Positions 35,944 through 44,834 of a DNA stretch of 64,000 nt are shown here, piece by piece. Made by a program: the position numbers and the translations under genes. The notes beneath the pieces are model-generated. The model did no database searches. It was not told the DNA's origin and worked only from the letters and a program-made list of their open reading frames with translations. The stretch's first letter is position 1. Each line of letters opens with the position of its first letter. Origin of the DNA: Acidobacteriota bacterium (GTDB lineage: Bacteria > Acidobacteriota > Terriglobia > Terriglobales > Acidobacteriaceae); contig JAFDVR010000006.1 of NCBI GenBank assembly GCA_018268855.1, forward strand, positions 326,435 through 390,434, given 5' to 3'.

Positions 35944-36657
35944 GTGGAAACACACATCCGTCTAAAAAAAGAAGCACCCGGCGCGGCCACCCTCGCGGAC
36001 TGGGCCAACTCCAATCGCCGCTCGCTCCAGATCGCCCTTGTCGCCATCGTTGCTGCTCTGGTCGTAGTCGTCTCCGCAGTGGTCATCGCGAATTCGCGCG
36101 CGGAAAAAGCCCAGGAAGCCTTCGGCGACGCAATGCACATCTACGAAACCCCGGTGGCTCTGGCTGGTCAGCCGGTTCCTCCAGGCGTAAAGACCTACCC
36201 CAGCAATGAGGAGCGCGCTAAGGCTGCTAACGGCGCCTTTTCTGCCATCGCGGATAAATACGGCATGACTTCTGCTGGCAGGAACGCAAACTACATGGCT
36301 GGCGTGACAGCATTTGAGATGGGCCAGACCGCTACTGCGGAATCGCGCCTCAAGAAGGTGGCCGACGGCTGGAACTCCGAACGCGCTTCGCTCGCTAACC
36401 TTGCACTCGCGCATCTCTATCAGCAGACGGGCCGCGACTCCGAAGCCATCGCTCTTTACGAGAAGATGACCAGGAACCCAACCACCACGGTTCCCGCCGG
36501 TCTCGCACAACTGCAACTCGCCAGTCTTTATGAAGCGGAGAACAAGCCGGCTGAGGCAAAGAAGATCTACGCCACGCTGAAGGATAAGGACAAAGAAGGC
36601 AAGACCGCGATTGGCGATATGGCCAATCGTAAACTCTCAGGCCAGGCCATCGAATAA
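35944..36657 (+). CDS. Membrane-anchored TPR protein (YfgM-like)
   Basis: 237 residues from a GTG at 35944 (AAGGA 6 bases upstream). A short cytoplasmic N-terminus (VETHIRLKKEAPGAATLADW) is followed by one membrane segment (about 25-45, IALVAIVAALVVVVSAVVIA) and a periplasmic tetratricopeptide-like region with LANLALAHLYQQTGRDSEAI and LAQLQLASLYEAENKPAEAK. This is the topology of YfgM/TPR_21 proteins that work with periplasmic chaperones. It begins a plus-strand run with DUF2905, xseA and glmM. Confidence 0.8.
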   Translation: METHIRLKKEAPGAATLADWANSNRRSLQIALVAIVAALVVVVSAVVIANSRAEKAQEAFGDAMHIYETPVALAGQPVPPGVKTYPSNEERAKAANGAFSAIADKYGMTSAGRNANYMAGVTAFEMGQTATAESRLKKVADGWNSERASLANLALAHLYQQTGRDSEAIALYEKMTRNPTTTVPAGLAQLQLASLYEAENKPAEAKKIYATLKDKDKEGKTAIGDMANRKLSGQAIE

Positions 36658-36669
36658 TCGAGGCAAACC

Positions 36670-36894
36670 ATGCAGGACATCGGACGGCTGCTCCTCTTCG
36701 CAGGACTTATCCTCTGCGCCGCAGGAGCAGCCGTTCTGCTTTTCGGGCGCATGGGCATTTCGCTCGGCCGCCTGCCCGGTGATATGAAATGGCAAGGCCG
36801 CAACTGGAGCGTCTCGTTCCCGCTGATGACGTCGCTGCTCCTCAGCATCGGCCTCTCGCTCTTGATGTATCTCATCAGTCGATTCCGTAAATAG
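36670..36894 (+). CDS. DUF2905 family small membrane protein
   Basis: 74 residues with two predicted membrane helices (LLLFAGLILCAAGAAVLLFG and LMTSLLLSIGLSLLMYLI) separated by the conserved LGRLPGDMKWQGRNWSVSFP loop that marks DUF2905. Function unknown. It starts 12 bp after the TPR gene. Confidence 0.9.
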   Translation: MQDIGRLLLFAGLILCAAGAAVLLFGRMGISLGRLPGDMKWQGRNWSVSFPLMTSLLLSIGLSLLMYLISRFRK

Positions 36895-36925
36895 CGAAAA
36901 GCATTGTCATCCCACCAATCGCGTT

Positions 36926-36998
36926 GTCATTCTGAGCGAAGCGAATCTGCTTTTGCCGATGTTCGCGAAAGCGAACACCCATCGCGCTGAAGGCGCGA
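36926..36998 (+). repeat. Dispersed GTCATTCTGAGC element, copy C (extended form)
   Basis: GTCATTCTGAGCGAAGCGAA followed by TCTGCTTTT, a CGATG...CCATCG hairpin and a GCGCTGAAGGCGCGA palindrome. It has the same modular order as copy A at 17014-17081. It lies between the DUF2905 gene and xseA. Confidence 0.7.
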
Positions 36999-37030
36999 CC
37001 GCCCCCGCAAACGATAAACTCATCAGGACG

Positions 37031-38548
37031 ATGCTCTCCGACTCCACACCGCGCACGCTCGCCGCCTTGCACGCTCGCAAGCGCCGTACCACGCGCGAAG
37101 AAGAAGCGGAGATCGAAAGCCTGCTCCCGCCAACTCCCGGAAAACCGGGCCAGCAACTCGGACTCCTCTTTCAACAGCCTGAAGAAGAACAACCAAAGCC
37201 GCAGAAAAAAGAACGTCGCATTTGGTCCGTGGCCGCGCTCGTCTCCGACCTGCGCAAGCATGTAGAAGACGACTACGCCGACGAGTGGGTTGAGGGAGAG
37301 ATCTCCAACTGCCGCCTCGCTCCCTCAGGCCATCTTTACCTCACGTTAAAAGATGAAGACGCGCAGCTACCCGTCGTTATGTTCCGTCGCGAAGCCTCCG
37401 CGCTCAAGTTCCGTCCGGAAGATGGACAGTCCGTCCTCGTGCGCGGCTCTGTCTCTGTCTATGAAAACCGGGGACAGCTTCAACTCATTGCCACCTCTAT
37501 CGAGCCCCGTGGTGAAGGCGCTCTCCGGCTCGCCTTTGAACAACTCCGTCAAAAGCTGCTGGCGGAAGGCCTCTTTGATGCAGAGCGCAAACGCCCGCTT
37601 CCGCGTTTTCCGCAAACGGTTGGTATTATCACTTCGCCCGCAGGGGCCGTGCTGCGCGACATCTGCAACGTCACGCAGCGCCGCCACCGCTGCCTCAACC
37701 TGCTCGTCTTTCCGGCGCTCATGCAAGGCAGCGAATCGCCACGAGAAGTCCAGAAAGGCCTGCATTACTTCAATACCAGTACCAGACATCGGGTAGATCT
37801 CATCATGATCGCGCGCGGCGGCGGCTCCGCCGAAGACCTATGGTGCTTCAACGATGAAGGGCTCGCGCGGGCCATCGCAGCGAGTGAGCTTCCCGTCATC
37901 TCCGCGATCGGTCACGAAACAGATTTCACCATCGCAGACTTCGTCGCCGACCTGCGCGCTCCCACACCCTCAGCCGCAGCCGAAATCGTCACCGCCGCAC
38001 ACGTCGCCGTGCATGACCAGATCGTTTCCACCGAACGGCGGCTTGAACGCGCGATCCGCTATCAACTTCTCCATGCGCGCCAGCGGTACGCGCACATTCA
38101 AACATCAACACTCTTTTCGCAGATGGGGGAGTTCATCGGCCGTCGTCAGCAGCATATCGATATGCTGGTATCACGCATGCAGGACGCGCTCTCTGCACTC
38201 CTTAAACAACGGTGCGAGCGGCTGGCGAAAGCAACACGCGCCCTTGCCAGCAATAACATTACGCAGCAGATACACGCACAATGCATCCAGCAATCCGCGT
38301 TGGTCCAACGCCTCCATAGGAACATGGATATTGCCATTCAGCGGCGCCGCATGCGCCTTAACAGTGCCTCTGCGCGCCTCAGTGCGCTCAACCCCAATGC
38401 GGTGCTGCAACGTGGCTACGCACTTGTGCTCAGTGAAACAGGAAATGTCATTCGCTCCGCATCACAGGTGCAGAGCGGCGAACAGATCATCGCACGCGTA
38501 GCCAACGGCGAAATCCGCGCGCGTGTTACACAAAAGGAAGAACAATGA
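37031..38548 (+). CDS. xseA: Exodeoxyribonuclease VII large subunit
   Basis: 505 residues from the ATG at 37031; an upstream in-frame ATG at 36953 falls inside a dispersed repeat and is unlikely. XseA with XseB degrades single-stranded DNA. An N-terminal extension of about 60 charged residues precedes the OB domain (RRIWSVAALVSDLRKHVEDD, WVEGEISNCRLAPSGHLYLT). The catalytic domain contains VGIITSPAGAVLRDI, IMIARGGGSAEDLWCFNDE and PVISAIGHETDFTIADFVAD, then a coiled-coil C-terminal region and LNPNAVLQRGYALV. No xseB follows; the stop overlaps the start of glmM by 4 bases. Confidence 0.94.
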   Translation: MLSDSTPRTLAALHARKRRTTREEEAEIESLLPPTPGKPGQQLGLLFQQPEEEQPKPQKKERRIWSVAALVSDLRKHVEDDYADEWVEGEISNCRLAPSGHLYLTLKDEDAQLPVVMFRREASALKFRPEDGQSVLVRGSVSVYENRGQLQLIATSIEPRGEGALRLAFEQLRQKLLAEGLFDAERKRPLPRFPQTVGIITSPAGAVLRDICNVTQRRHRCLNLLVFPALMQGSESPREVQKGLHYFNTSTRHRVDLIMIARGGGSAEDLWCFNDEGLARAIAASELPVISAIGHETDFTIADFVADLRAPTPSAAAEIVTAAHVAVHDQIVSTERRLERAIRYQLLHARQRYAHIQTSTLFSQMGEFIGRRQQHIDMLVSRMQDALSALLKQRCERLAKATRALASNNITQQIHAQCIQQSALVQRLHRNMDIAIQRRRMRLNSASARLSALNPNAVLQRGYALVLSETGNVIRSASQVQSGEQIIARVANGEIRARVTQKEEQ

Positions 38549-39891
38549 GAAGGTTATTCGGTACAGACGGCATTCGCGGTGTTGCGGGCAAATCTCCGCT
38601 TGACAGAATTACAGTCACCGCCATCGGCGTGGCGCTGGCGCATCATCTCAAGAGCGAAAATCCGCGAATCATTCTCGGTATGGATACGCGCGAGTCCGGC
38701 TCTTCCATTGCTGCTGCCATTAGCGGAGGCTTGCGTCAGTCCGGTACGCGCGTAGAAAGTGCCGGTGTCATTACAACGCCGGCCATCGCGTATCTCACCA
38801 CTGCCCACGGCTTCGATGCCGGCATTGTTATCTCCGCCTCGCACAATCCCTGGCAGGACAACGGCATCAAGGTCTTCGGTCCGGACGGATACAAACTGCC
38901 AGATGCCACGGAACTTGCTATCGAAAATGAAATATTCCGCCTGCTCGGAGACATGAACTCCGAAATGCTGGACGATCCGATCTCTACTCCGGTAGAAACC
39001 AGCAGCTATCGCAACGAATATGTGCAGGCTCTGTTGAAGCATGTGGAAGGTCTCTCGCTCGACGACAAACGCATCGTCATCGACTGCGCAAACGGCGCTG
39101 CTTCCTTCGTCGCGCCGCAGCTGTTCGAAGGTCTGCAAGGCGAAGTCCGCATCCACAATGCGAGTCCCGATGGACGCAACATCAACGAGAATTGTGGTGC
39201 CCTGCATCCGGAAGGAGTGGCAAAAATGGTAGTGGAAGAGAAGGGCGATCTCGGCATCACCTTTGATGGCGATGCAGACCGCGCGCTCTTTGCCGATGAG
39301 CACGGCAACGTGATCAACGGCGATGCCATCATGCTGTTGGCTGCACGTGATCTGAAAGAACAGGGCAAGCTGAACGGCGACATCGTCGTCGCAACCACCA
39401 TGAGCAACATGGGCCTCGAAGCTGCATTAAAGAACAGCGGAATTCGCATGTTACGCGCGAATGTCGGCGACAAATATGTGCTTGAAATGATGCAGAAGAA
39501 CAGCGCATCGCTTGGAGGCGAACAAAGCGGACACATCCTCTTTGGCGGCCGCTCCACGACTGGCGATGGTTTGCTGACTGCACTGCTGGTGCTCGACATT
39601 ATGCATCGCACTGGCAAATCACTCGCCGAGTTGACGCAGGATTTGAAGGTCTATCCACAGGTAATTGTGAATGTGAAAGTGCGGGTGAAAACGCCGCTTA
39701 ACACCATTCCATCGGTTGCTGGAAAGATTGCGGAAGCGGAAAAAGAGCTTGCCGATACGGGACGTGTCGTTATCCGCTACAGCGGAACGGAAGCGCTGGC
39801 TCGCGTGATGATCGAAGCGGAAGATGAAGAGCAGATGCAGCGTCATGCAGACGCAATTGCCGATGCAATTCGTGCGGAACTGGGCGTTTAA
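38545..39891 (+). CDS. glmM: Phosphoglucosamine mutase
   Basis: 448 residues; converts glucosamine 6-phosphate to glucosamine 1-phosphate for peptidoglycan and LPS precursors. N-terminal RRLFGTDGIRGVAG, phosphoserine loop VISASHNPWQDNGIK (serine 99), metal loop FDGDADRALFADEHG and substrate loop LGGEQSGHILFGG are all intact. ATGA overlap with xseA indicates coupling. Its stop overlaps by 4 bases the end of hslR on the other strand. Confidence 0.96.
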   Translation: MRRLFGTDGIRGVAGKSPLDRITVTAIGVALAHHLKSENPRIILGMDTRESGSSIAAAISGGLRQSGTRVESAGVITTPAIAYLTTAHGFDAGIVISASHNPWQDNGIKVFGPDGYKLPDATELAIENEIFRLLGDMNSEMLDDPISTPVETSSYRNEYVQALLKHVEGLSLDDKRIVIDCANGAASFVAPQLFEGLQGEVRIHNASPDGRNINENCGALHPEGVAKMVVEEKGDLGITFDGDADRALFADEHGNVINGDAIMLLAARDLKEQGKLNGDIVVATTMSNMGLEAALKNSGIRMLRANVGDKYVLEMMQKNSASLGGEQSGHILFGGRSTTGDGLLTALLVLDIMHRTGKSLAELTQDLKVYPQVIVNVKVRVKTPLNTIPSVAGKIAEAEKELADTGRVVIRYSGTEALARVMIEAEDEEQMQRHADAIADAIRAELGV

Positions 39892-40277
39892 TCGCGGTTT
39901 CTGCCACGAAAGCGGTCTAACTTCCGGCGATCTCGTCCAGTTGGCTTGATCGTCGGAAGCACCTCGATCTGCGCGGACAATTTGCGTGCTTCGGCCAGTT
40001 CCCTGCGCCGTTGCTGGCTTTCTTCGCTTTCGGTATAGAGAAGCTGGGCTTCTGAAGCAGGGCCGCGCGTTTCGCTCAATCCCAGCACAGTTATCTCGAA
40101 CTCGCCTCCGGGAGTGCCGACGCGGAGCACGTCTCCAGCGTGGATCTCGCGCGCCGGTTTAATAGGCTGATTTTTGAGCAAAATTCGGCCCAATTCGCAC
40201 GCTTTTGCTGCCAATGCACGCGTTTTAAAGAACCTCGCCGCCCACAACCACTTGTCCGCGCGGACACTGTTCACCAC
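39888..40277 (-). CDS. hslR: S4-domain RNA-binding protein, Hsp15 family
   Basis: 129 residues starting at a GTG that overlaps the acyP stop. The N-terminal S4 domain reads VRADKWLWAARFFKTRALAA, followed by GRILLKNQPIKPAREIHAGD. A basic C-terminal tail ends RDRRKLDRFRGRNRD. Hsp15 binds stalled 50S subunits carrying nascent chains and helps recycle them. Co-transcribed with acyP. Confidence 0.9.
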   Translation of the reverse strand: MVNSVRADKWLWAARFFKTRALAAKACELGRILLKNQPIKPAREIHAGDVLRVGTPGGEFEITVLGLSETRGPASEAQLLYTESEESQQRRRELAEARKLSAQIEVLPTIKPTGRDRRKLDRFRGRNRD

Positions 40278-40555
40278 GCACCCTCAATCAGGAACGGGCC
40301 GAGATTGTCCGCTTCGGCGTCTTCGAGGTTGTGGATGACGACACGATCTACGCGGCTGCCTTTGGAGCCGCGCTTGATCGCTGTTTCCAGTTCTGCGAGA
40401 TCGGCCTCATCGCCAGCGGCGACGGCTTCCACATGGCCATCATCGGTGTTGCGCACCCAGCCGCGCAGGCCGATTTCGCTGGCTTCGCGATGAACGTACC
40501 AGCGAAATCCGACGCCCTGCACGCGTCCCTGCACCAGATAGTGACGGACCATCAT
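40271..40555 (-). CDS. acyP: Acylphosphatase
   Basis: About 94 residues depending on which of two adjacent ATG codons or an upstream GTG is used. The conserved VQGRVQGVGFRWYVHREASE carries the phosphate-binding loop and catalytic arginine, and GWVRNTDDGHVEAVAAGDE the catalytic asparagine. It hydrolyses acyl phosphates in the cytoplasm. It overlaps hslR by 7 bases. Confidence 0.93.
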   Translation of the reverse strand: MMVRHYLVQGRVQGVGFRWYVHREASEIGLRGWVRNTDDGHVEAVAAGDEADLAELETAIKRGSKGSRVDRVVIHNLEDAEADNLGPFLIEGAW

Positions 40556-40616
40556 CCTTTGCACCACTCCATCTATGAACTCAATCCGATGCTATATGGT
40601 GCGCGGGCGCGATGTC

Positions 40617-41249
40617 TTACTTGCGGTGTTCGCGATCGCCTTCCACGGTGAGATTACTATCCACGCTAAAGGCCCCGGGAGCCATGTTGGCCTGCATGGT
40701 GGCAATCTGCTCGTCACCACGATTAAGGACGGAGCCGAAGAGCATTACGTGTCCGTTATTCACAATGATGTGGATGGCATGGAAACCCATCGGCGGATTC
40801 TCAGTAATGCCTCCAACGTTGAGACCTGGCATCATCGCGCGTCCGAGATTGCCCTGATTGGCGTTGTACTTGCGCAATGCGCCTTGCGTGTAGATGCGGT
40901 TATACACCTCCGCGCGAACACGGTCGTCACTCGTGGAGAGTGGAAGGACCTCAATTTGGTTCTCTACCGATTCCACGCCTTTGATGGACTTAACGGCGTT
41001 TTCCGCTTCGTCCTTCACGGATGGACGAGAGGCATAACCTCTGAGAACGATCTTTCTACCGTGAATGCCATAGGTGATCCAGTCGAAGACGCTGTAGTCG
41101 CGAAGTCCGGCAAGGGCTTTGTTGACCTTCGGCAGAATCTGCAAGGCTTCTTGTTGTGACCAGGTCCCGTTGGTTTTCTGGCTAAGGGCGGAAGGCGCGG
41201 CCGCAAGGGCCAGGGATGCAGCGAGGCAGCATGAAATCAATCGGCGCAT
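40617..41249 (-). CDS. Periplasmic double-BON-domain protein (OsmY-like)
   Basis: 210 residues with signal peptide (MRRLISCCLAASLALAAAPS). It contains two BON domains: the first around LRDYSVFDWITYGIHGRKIV to GVESVENQIEVLPL, the second from DDRVRAEVYNRIY to HIIVNNGHVMLFGSVLNRGD, with an insertion of about 30 residues (GNLGRAMMPGLNVGGI) inside the second. BON domains bind phospholipid surfaces. GAGGAG precedes the ATG. Same strand as acyP-hslR. Confidence 0.88.
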   Translation of the reverse strand: MRRLISCCLAASLALAAAPSALSQKTNGTWSQQEALQILPKVNKALAGLRDYSVFDWITYGIHGRKIVLRGYASRPSVKDEAENAVKSIKGVESVENQIEVLPLSTSDDRVRAEVYNRIYTQGALRKYNANQGNLGRAMMPGLNVGGITENPPMGFHAIHIIVNNGHVMLFGSVLNRGDEQIATMQANMAPGAFSVDSNLTVEGDREHRK

Positions 41250-41357
41250 ATCGAAATCTCCTCTGTTCCGGTGTGATGCCGGACGAGGAGAAATGATTGC
41301 AAACAGATGCTTTGTTTTGCGGGAAAAGGCAGAAATTCGCAGAGTAGTACCGATTTC

Positions 41358-41768
41358 TTATGAATGTGGGGTCTCTGCGGCGCTTTCGGTGGCTTTTAGG
41401 TTGGTTTCGGCGCGTTGCTGTTCTGTACGTGATTCTTCGCGGATTTCACGTTCGAGGAAGTAGTTGAGCGCGGTGCGCAGGGCCGCGATAGCGGCAAGTT
41501 TTTCAATGTCGCTCCACGAAGGTGTGACAGCGGTGTTCAGTACGTCGGCGGCGAGTTCGAACTCCAGTGCGACGGCAATCCAGCGTCCGAGTGTGAGGCG
41601 GACGGCGACCTTTGCTTCGGGCGGCGCGTCTCCGCCGAGTAGAAGCCGGAGCGATGCCCAGGTAGCGCGCACTGCTGCGATGGCGATGATGAGGGCCGCA
41701 GCAAACTCCACGCTGCGCGCGATGTATTCGATGACGGTCTTTGCCAAATCGAAGAGTCCGCTCGCCAT
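41358..41768 (-). CDS. DUF1622 family membrane protein
   Basis: 136 residues. A first membrane helix at about 18-38 (VEFAAALIIAIAAVRATWAS) is followed by the family core VRLTLGRWIAVALEFELAAD with its embedded charged residues, IEKLAAIAALRTALNYFLER, and a hydrophilic tail. Function unknown. Confidence 0.88.
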   Translation of the reverse strand: MASGLFDLAKTVIEYIARSVEFAAALIIAIAAVRATWASLRLLLGGDAPPEAKVAVRLTLGRWIAVALEFELAADVLNTAVTPSWSDIEKLAAIAALRTALNYFLEREIREESRTEQQRAETNLKATESAAETPHS

Positions 41769-41847
41769 GAGGCTTCAGATGCTGAATGCCGGATGCGTGC
41801 TGCGTGGCGTGCTCGCGAGATTGCAGATCAGGTGCCTTGCCGTTGCT

Positions 41848-42753
41848 TTATCCCTGCGCCTGCTGGATGTGTTCGAGGATGAGTTTTGCGGTTTCTTTTG
41901 GAGCTTCGCGGGATGGGAAGTGTCCAACGTCTTCCAGCAGAGCGCGGCGGTATCCACCAGTAAAGAAGCGGCCTGCGCCGTCGGTCGTCTGTGCGAGCAC
42001 GCAGTTGTCTTCCAGACCCTGGATGAGCAGCGTTGGAACACTGAGTGAGACGGTGCTGTCCATGCGGTCCTGCAGCACGTCATAGCGCGAATCGATGGGC
42101 GCGTGTCCCCAACGGACGCGGTAGCTGTGGAGCGTGACCTCTACAAACTCCGGACTGCGCCAGCACTTTGCCGCTTCCTCAAACTGTCCGGCGGTGAACC
42201 AGCCGCGCGGACTCCATGTTTCCCACATCATGCGGGCAAAATCGACAGGGTTGCGCGCGAACTCCTTCGCTCCGGGAATGGTGCAGAGGAACCACTGGTA
42301 CCAGAAGGCGCCGGCTTGCGGCAGTGCGGGAACGCGCATAGGGCCAGGTTGAAATGGAACGCTGAGAGCGGTGAGCGACCTCAGGCGTTTTTCGAAGAGC
42401 GAGGCCAGCGCGTACCCGGCGCGCGCGCCCCAATCGTGCCCGACAAAGTGGAAGGTCTTCAGCTTGAGTTTGTCGGCTAGATCGATGACGTCCTGCGCAA
42501 AAGCGACAGGCTGTCCCGTGTGCTTCGGGTTGCGACCGAGCAGATGCTTGCGGAACTCTGTGGGTGCGTAGCCGCGCAGATAAGGCGTGATGGTGCGGAA
42601 GCCGGCGTCGTGCAGCGCGGGCAACGCTCCGTCCCACGTACGCGGCGAGTCAGGCCAGCCATGCAGCAGGATGATGGGAGTTCCCTTCTTCGGTCCGCTG
42701 TCCTCATATGCGAGGTGAAGAACGTCTGTCTTTACGCGTTCCATCTTTGCCAT
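41848..42753 (-). CDS. Alpha/beta hydrolase, epoxide-hydrolase-like
   Basis: 301 residues from the ATG at 42753. The oxyanion motif is LLHGWPDSPRTWD, the nucleophile elbow FVGHDWGARAGY (aspartate nucleophile, as in epoxide hydrolases and haloalkane dehalogenases) and the catalytic histidine LLEDVGHFPSREAP. The cap domain contains the FARNPVDFARMMWETWSPRG region. Probable epoxide hydrolase; a dehalogenase is the main alternative. Confidence 0.87.
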   Translation of the reverse strand: MAKMERVKTDVLHLAYEDSGPKKGTPIILLHGWPDSPRTWDGALPALHDAGFRTITPYLRGYAPTEFRKHLLGRNPKHTGQPVAFAQDVIDLADKLKLKTFHFVGHDWGARAGYALASLFEKRLRSLTALSVPFQPGPMRVPALPQAGAFWYQWFLCTIPGAKEFARNPVDFARMMWETWSPRGWFTAGQFEEAAKCWRSPEFVEVTLHSYRVRWGHAPIDSRYDVLQDRMDSTVSLSVPTLLIQGLEDNCVLAQTTDGAGRFFTGGYRRALLEDVGHFPSREAPKETAKLILEHIQQAQG

Positions 42754-43162
42754 GTTGATTGAGATGCTATACCGTTTGCCGATCATTCAGGGACACCCCC
42801 CTCCCCCCTGGGGTGGTATTGCTAAGTAGTCTGTTTGCCGTACTTACAAATTCGGCTCTCTGTAAAATCTTCTTTCCACGGAGTTTAGAGGCAAAATCCT
42901 GTTTCTAAAGGGTTTGCTACGCATGGATAAATCGAAGGCATGAATTTTCTCCTGTCTTTTATTGTTTCAAATTCAAGGGGTGAAACCGGCAGTTTTTAGC
43001 CGTTTAGATTGTGTGGGATAGAAGGTTTGGATATTGACACGCGAAAAAGAGCGCGCGATGGAAAGATTCGGCACAATCCCTTGTGTTTACTGCGGTGATT
43101 CTGTGCGTTCGACGTGGAAATTGGAACGGTAGACGCGGCTTACGGTGATGGATGGGGTGGAT
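42754..43162. other. A/T-rich intergenic region
   Basis: About 410 bases between two hydrolase genes. It holds the G/C-run motif at 42791-42820; the rest is visibly more A/T-rich than the surroundings. No coding frame with a ribosome site, no tRNA and no clear terminator. It may contain the promoters of both divergent genes. Confidence 0.6.
42791..42820 (-). repeat. ATACCA-CCCC-AGGGGGG intergenic motif, copy 2
   Basis: The minus strand reads ATACCACCCCAGGGGGGAGG, differing from copy 1 (11738-11763) by one inserted base in the first 18. It lies about 40 bases upstream of the epoxide-hydrolase-like gene, in the same orientation to that gene as copy 1 is to its efp-like neighbour. Confidence 0.55.
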
Positions 43163-44119
43163 ATGCGCGTGAGAGTGATGGCAGGCGTGGTGCTGTTGAC
43201 GATGTGCTGCGGGGCGCAGGGGCAGGAAAAAGGTCCATGGAAGCCCTCGCGAGGGATTGAACAGGTCCCGTTGTGGCCGGAGGGCAAGGTGCCGGATGCA
43301 CGTGCGGCGAAGGGACCGGAGGAGGTGAGCAGTACGGGAATGCGTGACCTGGTGGCAGGCAAGCCGTGGACAGCAGTAAGCCATGTTGCACGGCCTACGT
43401 TGAGTTTTTATCCAGCGAAGGGGAAGAACACGGGCGCGACGGTGATGGTATTTCCGGGTGGCGGATACGAAATTCTGGCTATCGATCTGGAGGGTACGGA
43501 GGTTTGCGACTGGTTCACGCAACGCGGCGTGAACTGCGTTGTGCTCAAGTATCGTGTGCCTGCTCCGAGATCGGAGCCGTACTGGGGCGCTTATCCGCAG
43601 AGTGCAATGGCGCTTGAAGATGCGCAGCGTGCGATCCGGCTGCTTCGTGCGCGTGCAGCGCATTGGAAGATCGATCCGCACAAGCTGGGTGTGCTTGGGT
43701 TTTCAGCGGGCGGACACCTGGTGGCCGCGGTGAGTGTCCATTGGAAAGAGCCGATATACAGGCCGATGGATGCGGCGGACAAGGAGAGCTGCCGTCCTGA
43801 TTTTGGGGTGGTGCTTTATCCCGGGCACCTGTCGCTGGAGCGCAACAGCATTGCGCTGACGAAGGACATTCGCGACCGCATTGCGAGTGACGATCCGCCC
43901 ACATTCCTGTTGCAGAACGAAGATGACAACGTAGACAGGGTGGAAGATTCGCTCTCATACTACATGGGGCTGAAGAAGGCGGGCGTGCCGGTGGAGATGC
44001 ACCTGTACGCGAAGGGCGGCCATGCCTTTGGGCTGCGCCGGACGAAGAATGCGGCTACGCGATGGCCTGAGCTAGTTTATGTGTGGATGGGGAGTTTGGG
44101 GTTGGTGCCGGCGGAGTGA
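43163..44119 (+). CDS. Secreted alpha/beta hydrolase, BD-FAE/acetyl-esterase type
   Basis: About 318 residues; three close starts (43145 GTG, 43148 and 43163 ATG) are possible and 43163 gives the neatest signal peptide (MRVRVMAGVVLLTMCCGAQG). The HGGGxx-like oxyanion segment is VMVFPGGGYEILAIDLEG, the nucleophile GVLGFSAGGHLVAA, the acid near PTFLLQNEDDNV and the histidine in YAKGGHAFGLRR. This is the family often called endo-1,4-beta-xylanase B-like or xylan esterase. Probable de-acetylation of plant polysaccharide. Confidence 0.88.
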   Translation: MRVRVMAGVVLLTMCCGAQGQEKGPWKPSRGIEQVPLWPEGKVPDARAAKGPEEVSSTGMRDLVAGKPWTAVSHVARPTLSFYPAKGKNTGATVMVFPGGGYEILAIDLEGTEVCDWFTQRGVNCVVLKYRVPAPRSEPYWGAYPQSAMALEDAQRAIRLLRARAAHWKIDPHKLGVLGFSAGGHLVAAVSVHWKEPIYRPMDAADKESCRPDFGVVLYPGHLSLERNSIALTKDIRDRIASDDPPTFLLQNEDDNVDRVEDSLSYYMGLKKAGVPVEMHLYAKGGHAFGLRRTKNAATRWPELVYVWMGSLGLVPAE

Positions 44120-44208
44120 GATGGCTTGGCATTCTCTGTCGTTACGTCCTTCGAACTCCACGACGGCGCTGCGCGCGGCAAGGAAAGCGCTTCGCGCTGG
44201 CTGGTTAT

Positions 44209-44228
44209 GGCTGGACTAAAGTCCAGCC
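44209..44228. repeat. Perfect palindromic hairpin
   Basis: GGCTGGACT-AA-AGTCCAGCC, a 9-bp perfect stem with a two-base loop, followed by CCC. Confidence 0.7.
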
Positions 44229-44333
44229 CCTTCAAAACGAGACGTTTGAATTCGTAGCTTATAGAGCCTCCTTCGCAAAATCCGGTCTGACTTGTCTCCG
44301 GTTTGTGAGGGAAGGGACATGCTGCATGAGTCT

Positions 44334-44368
44334 CCCACATCTGCGCGGTGAAGCTGCGCAGATATGGG
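44334..44368. repeat. CCCA...TGGG hairpin unit 1
   Basis: CCCACATCTGCGC (44334-44346) pairs with GCGCAGATATGGG (44356-44368) with a single mismatch, then GCCCCC. Same outline as unit 2. Confidence 0.65.
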
Positions 44369-44447
44369 GCCCCCGGCTTTGGTTGAGATGACGCCGTGGT
44401 GAGATGGACGTCCGTGCCTTGCGAACAGGTCGCGCTTCGCGCGATAA

Positions 44448-44483
44448 CCCACCCTTTCGCGCAAGAGCGCGCGAAAGGATGGG
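44448..44483. repeat. CCCA...TGGG hairpin unit 2
   Basis: CCCACCCTTTCGCGC (44448-44462) pairs with GCGCGAAAGGATGGG (44469-44483) with one mismatch, then GGCACCC. Ends match unit 1 (CCCA / TGGGGC-CCC) while the inner stem differs. Confidence 0.65.
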
Positions 44484-44834
44484 GCACCCAGTTTGCCCAG
44501 TCTGCTAGATGTGGGTTTTGAGCGCGGCTGGATTGTCGAGCGAGTTCCGCCGTCGTCCTTGACGCGCAGAGGGAACTCGACAAGGAAGGGCGAGCGCTAC
44601 GGCGTTCTGCTTGAGGAGGGCGGCGCGAAGTGCCTTGTCGAATTGTTTGAGGGTTCGGCTCGGCGATGGCTGGGCGCGTCGTCTCCATTACCGGAGGCGA
44701 TGGGAGACTGGGGCTGGCGGTGATGCTCAGGGTGAGGATTCGCATGGTGGCAGTGTTGTGCACGCAGCATTTCTGGCGTCAGGCCACGAGCATATGACAG
44801 ACTGAATCCCTATCCTTCTCTGCGAGGAAACCAA

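Larger units (their letters stand above)
44120..44834. other. Gene-free region with hairpin repeats
   Basis: About 715 bases with no frame I can support: open frames here lack ribosome sites and natural composition. The stretch instead carries three palindromic units, listed separately. It forms the left flank of the A/T-rich HEPN-like gene. Confidence 0.65.

Noticed and set aside
43004..43681. A 225-codon minus-strand frame across the A/T-rich gap and the esterase
   Set aside because: Its 3' part is antisense to the esterase, which has a clear signal peptide and GxSxG motif; the product is Arg/His-rich noise.
44077..44763. Open frames of up to 228 codons in the gene-free stretch
   Set aside because: No ribosome site, Ser/Arg/Pro-rich composition, and they read through palindromic repeats. 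I treat the stretch as non-coding.
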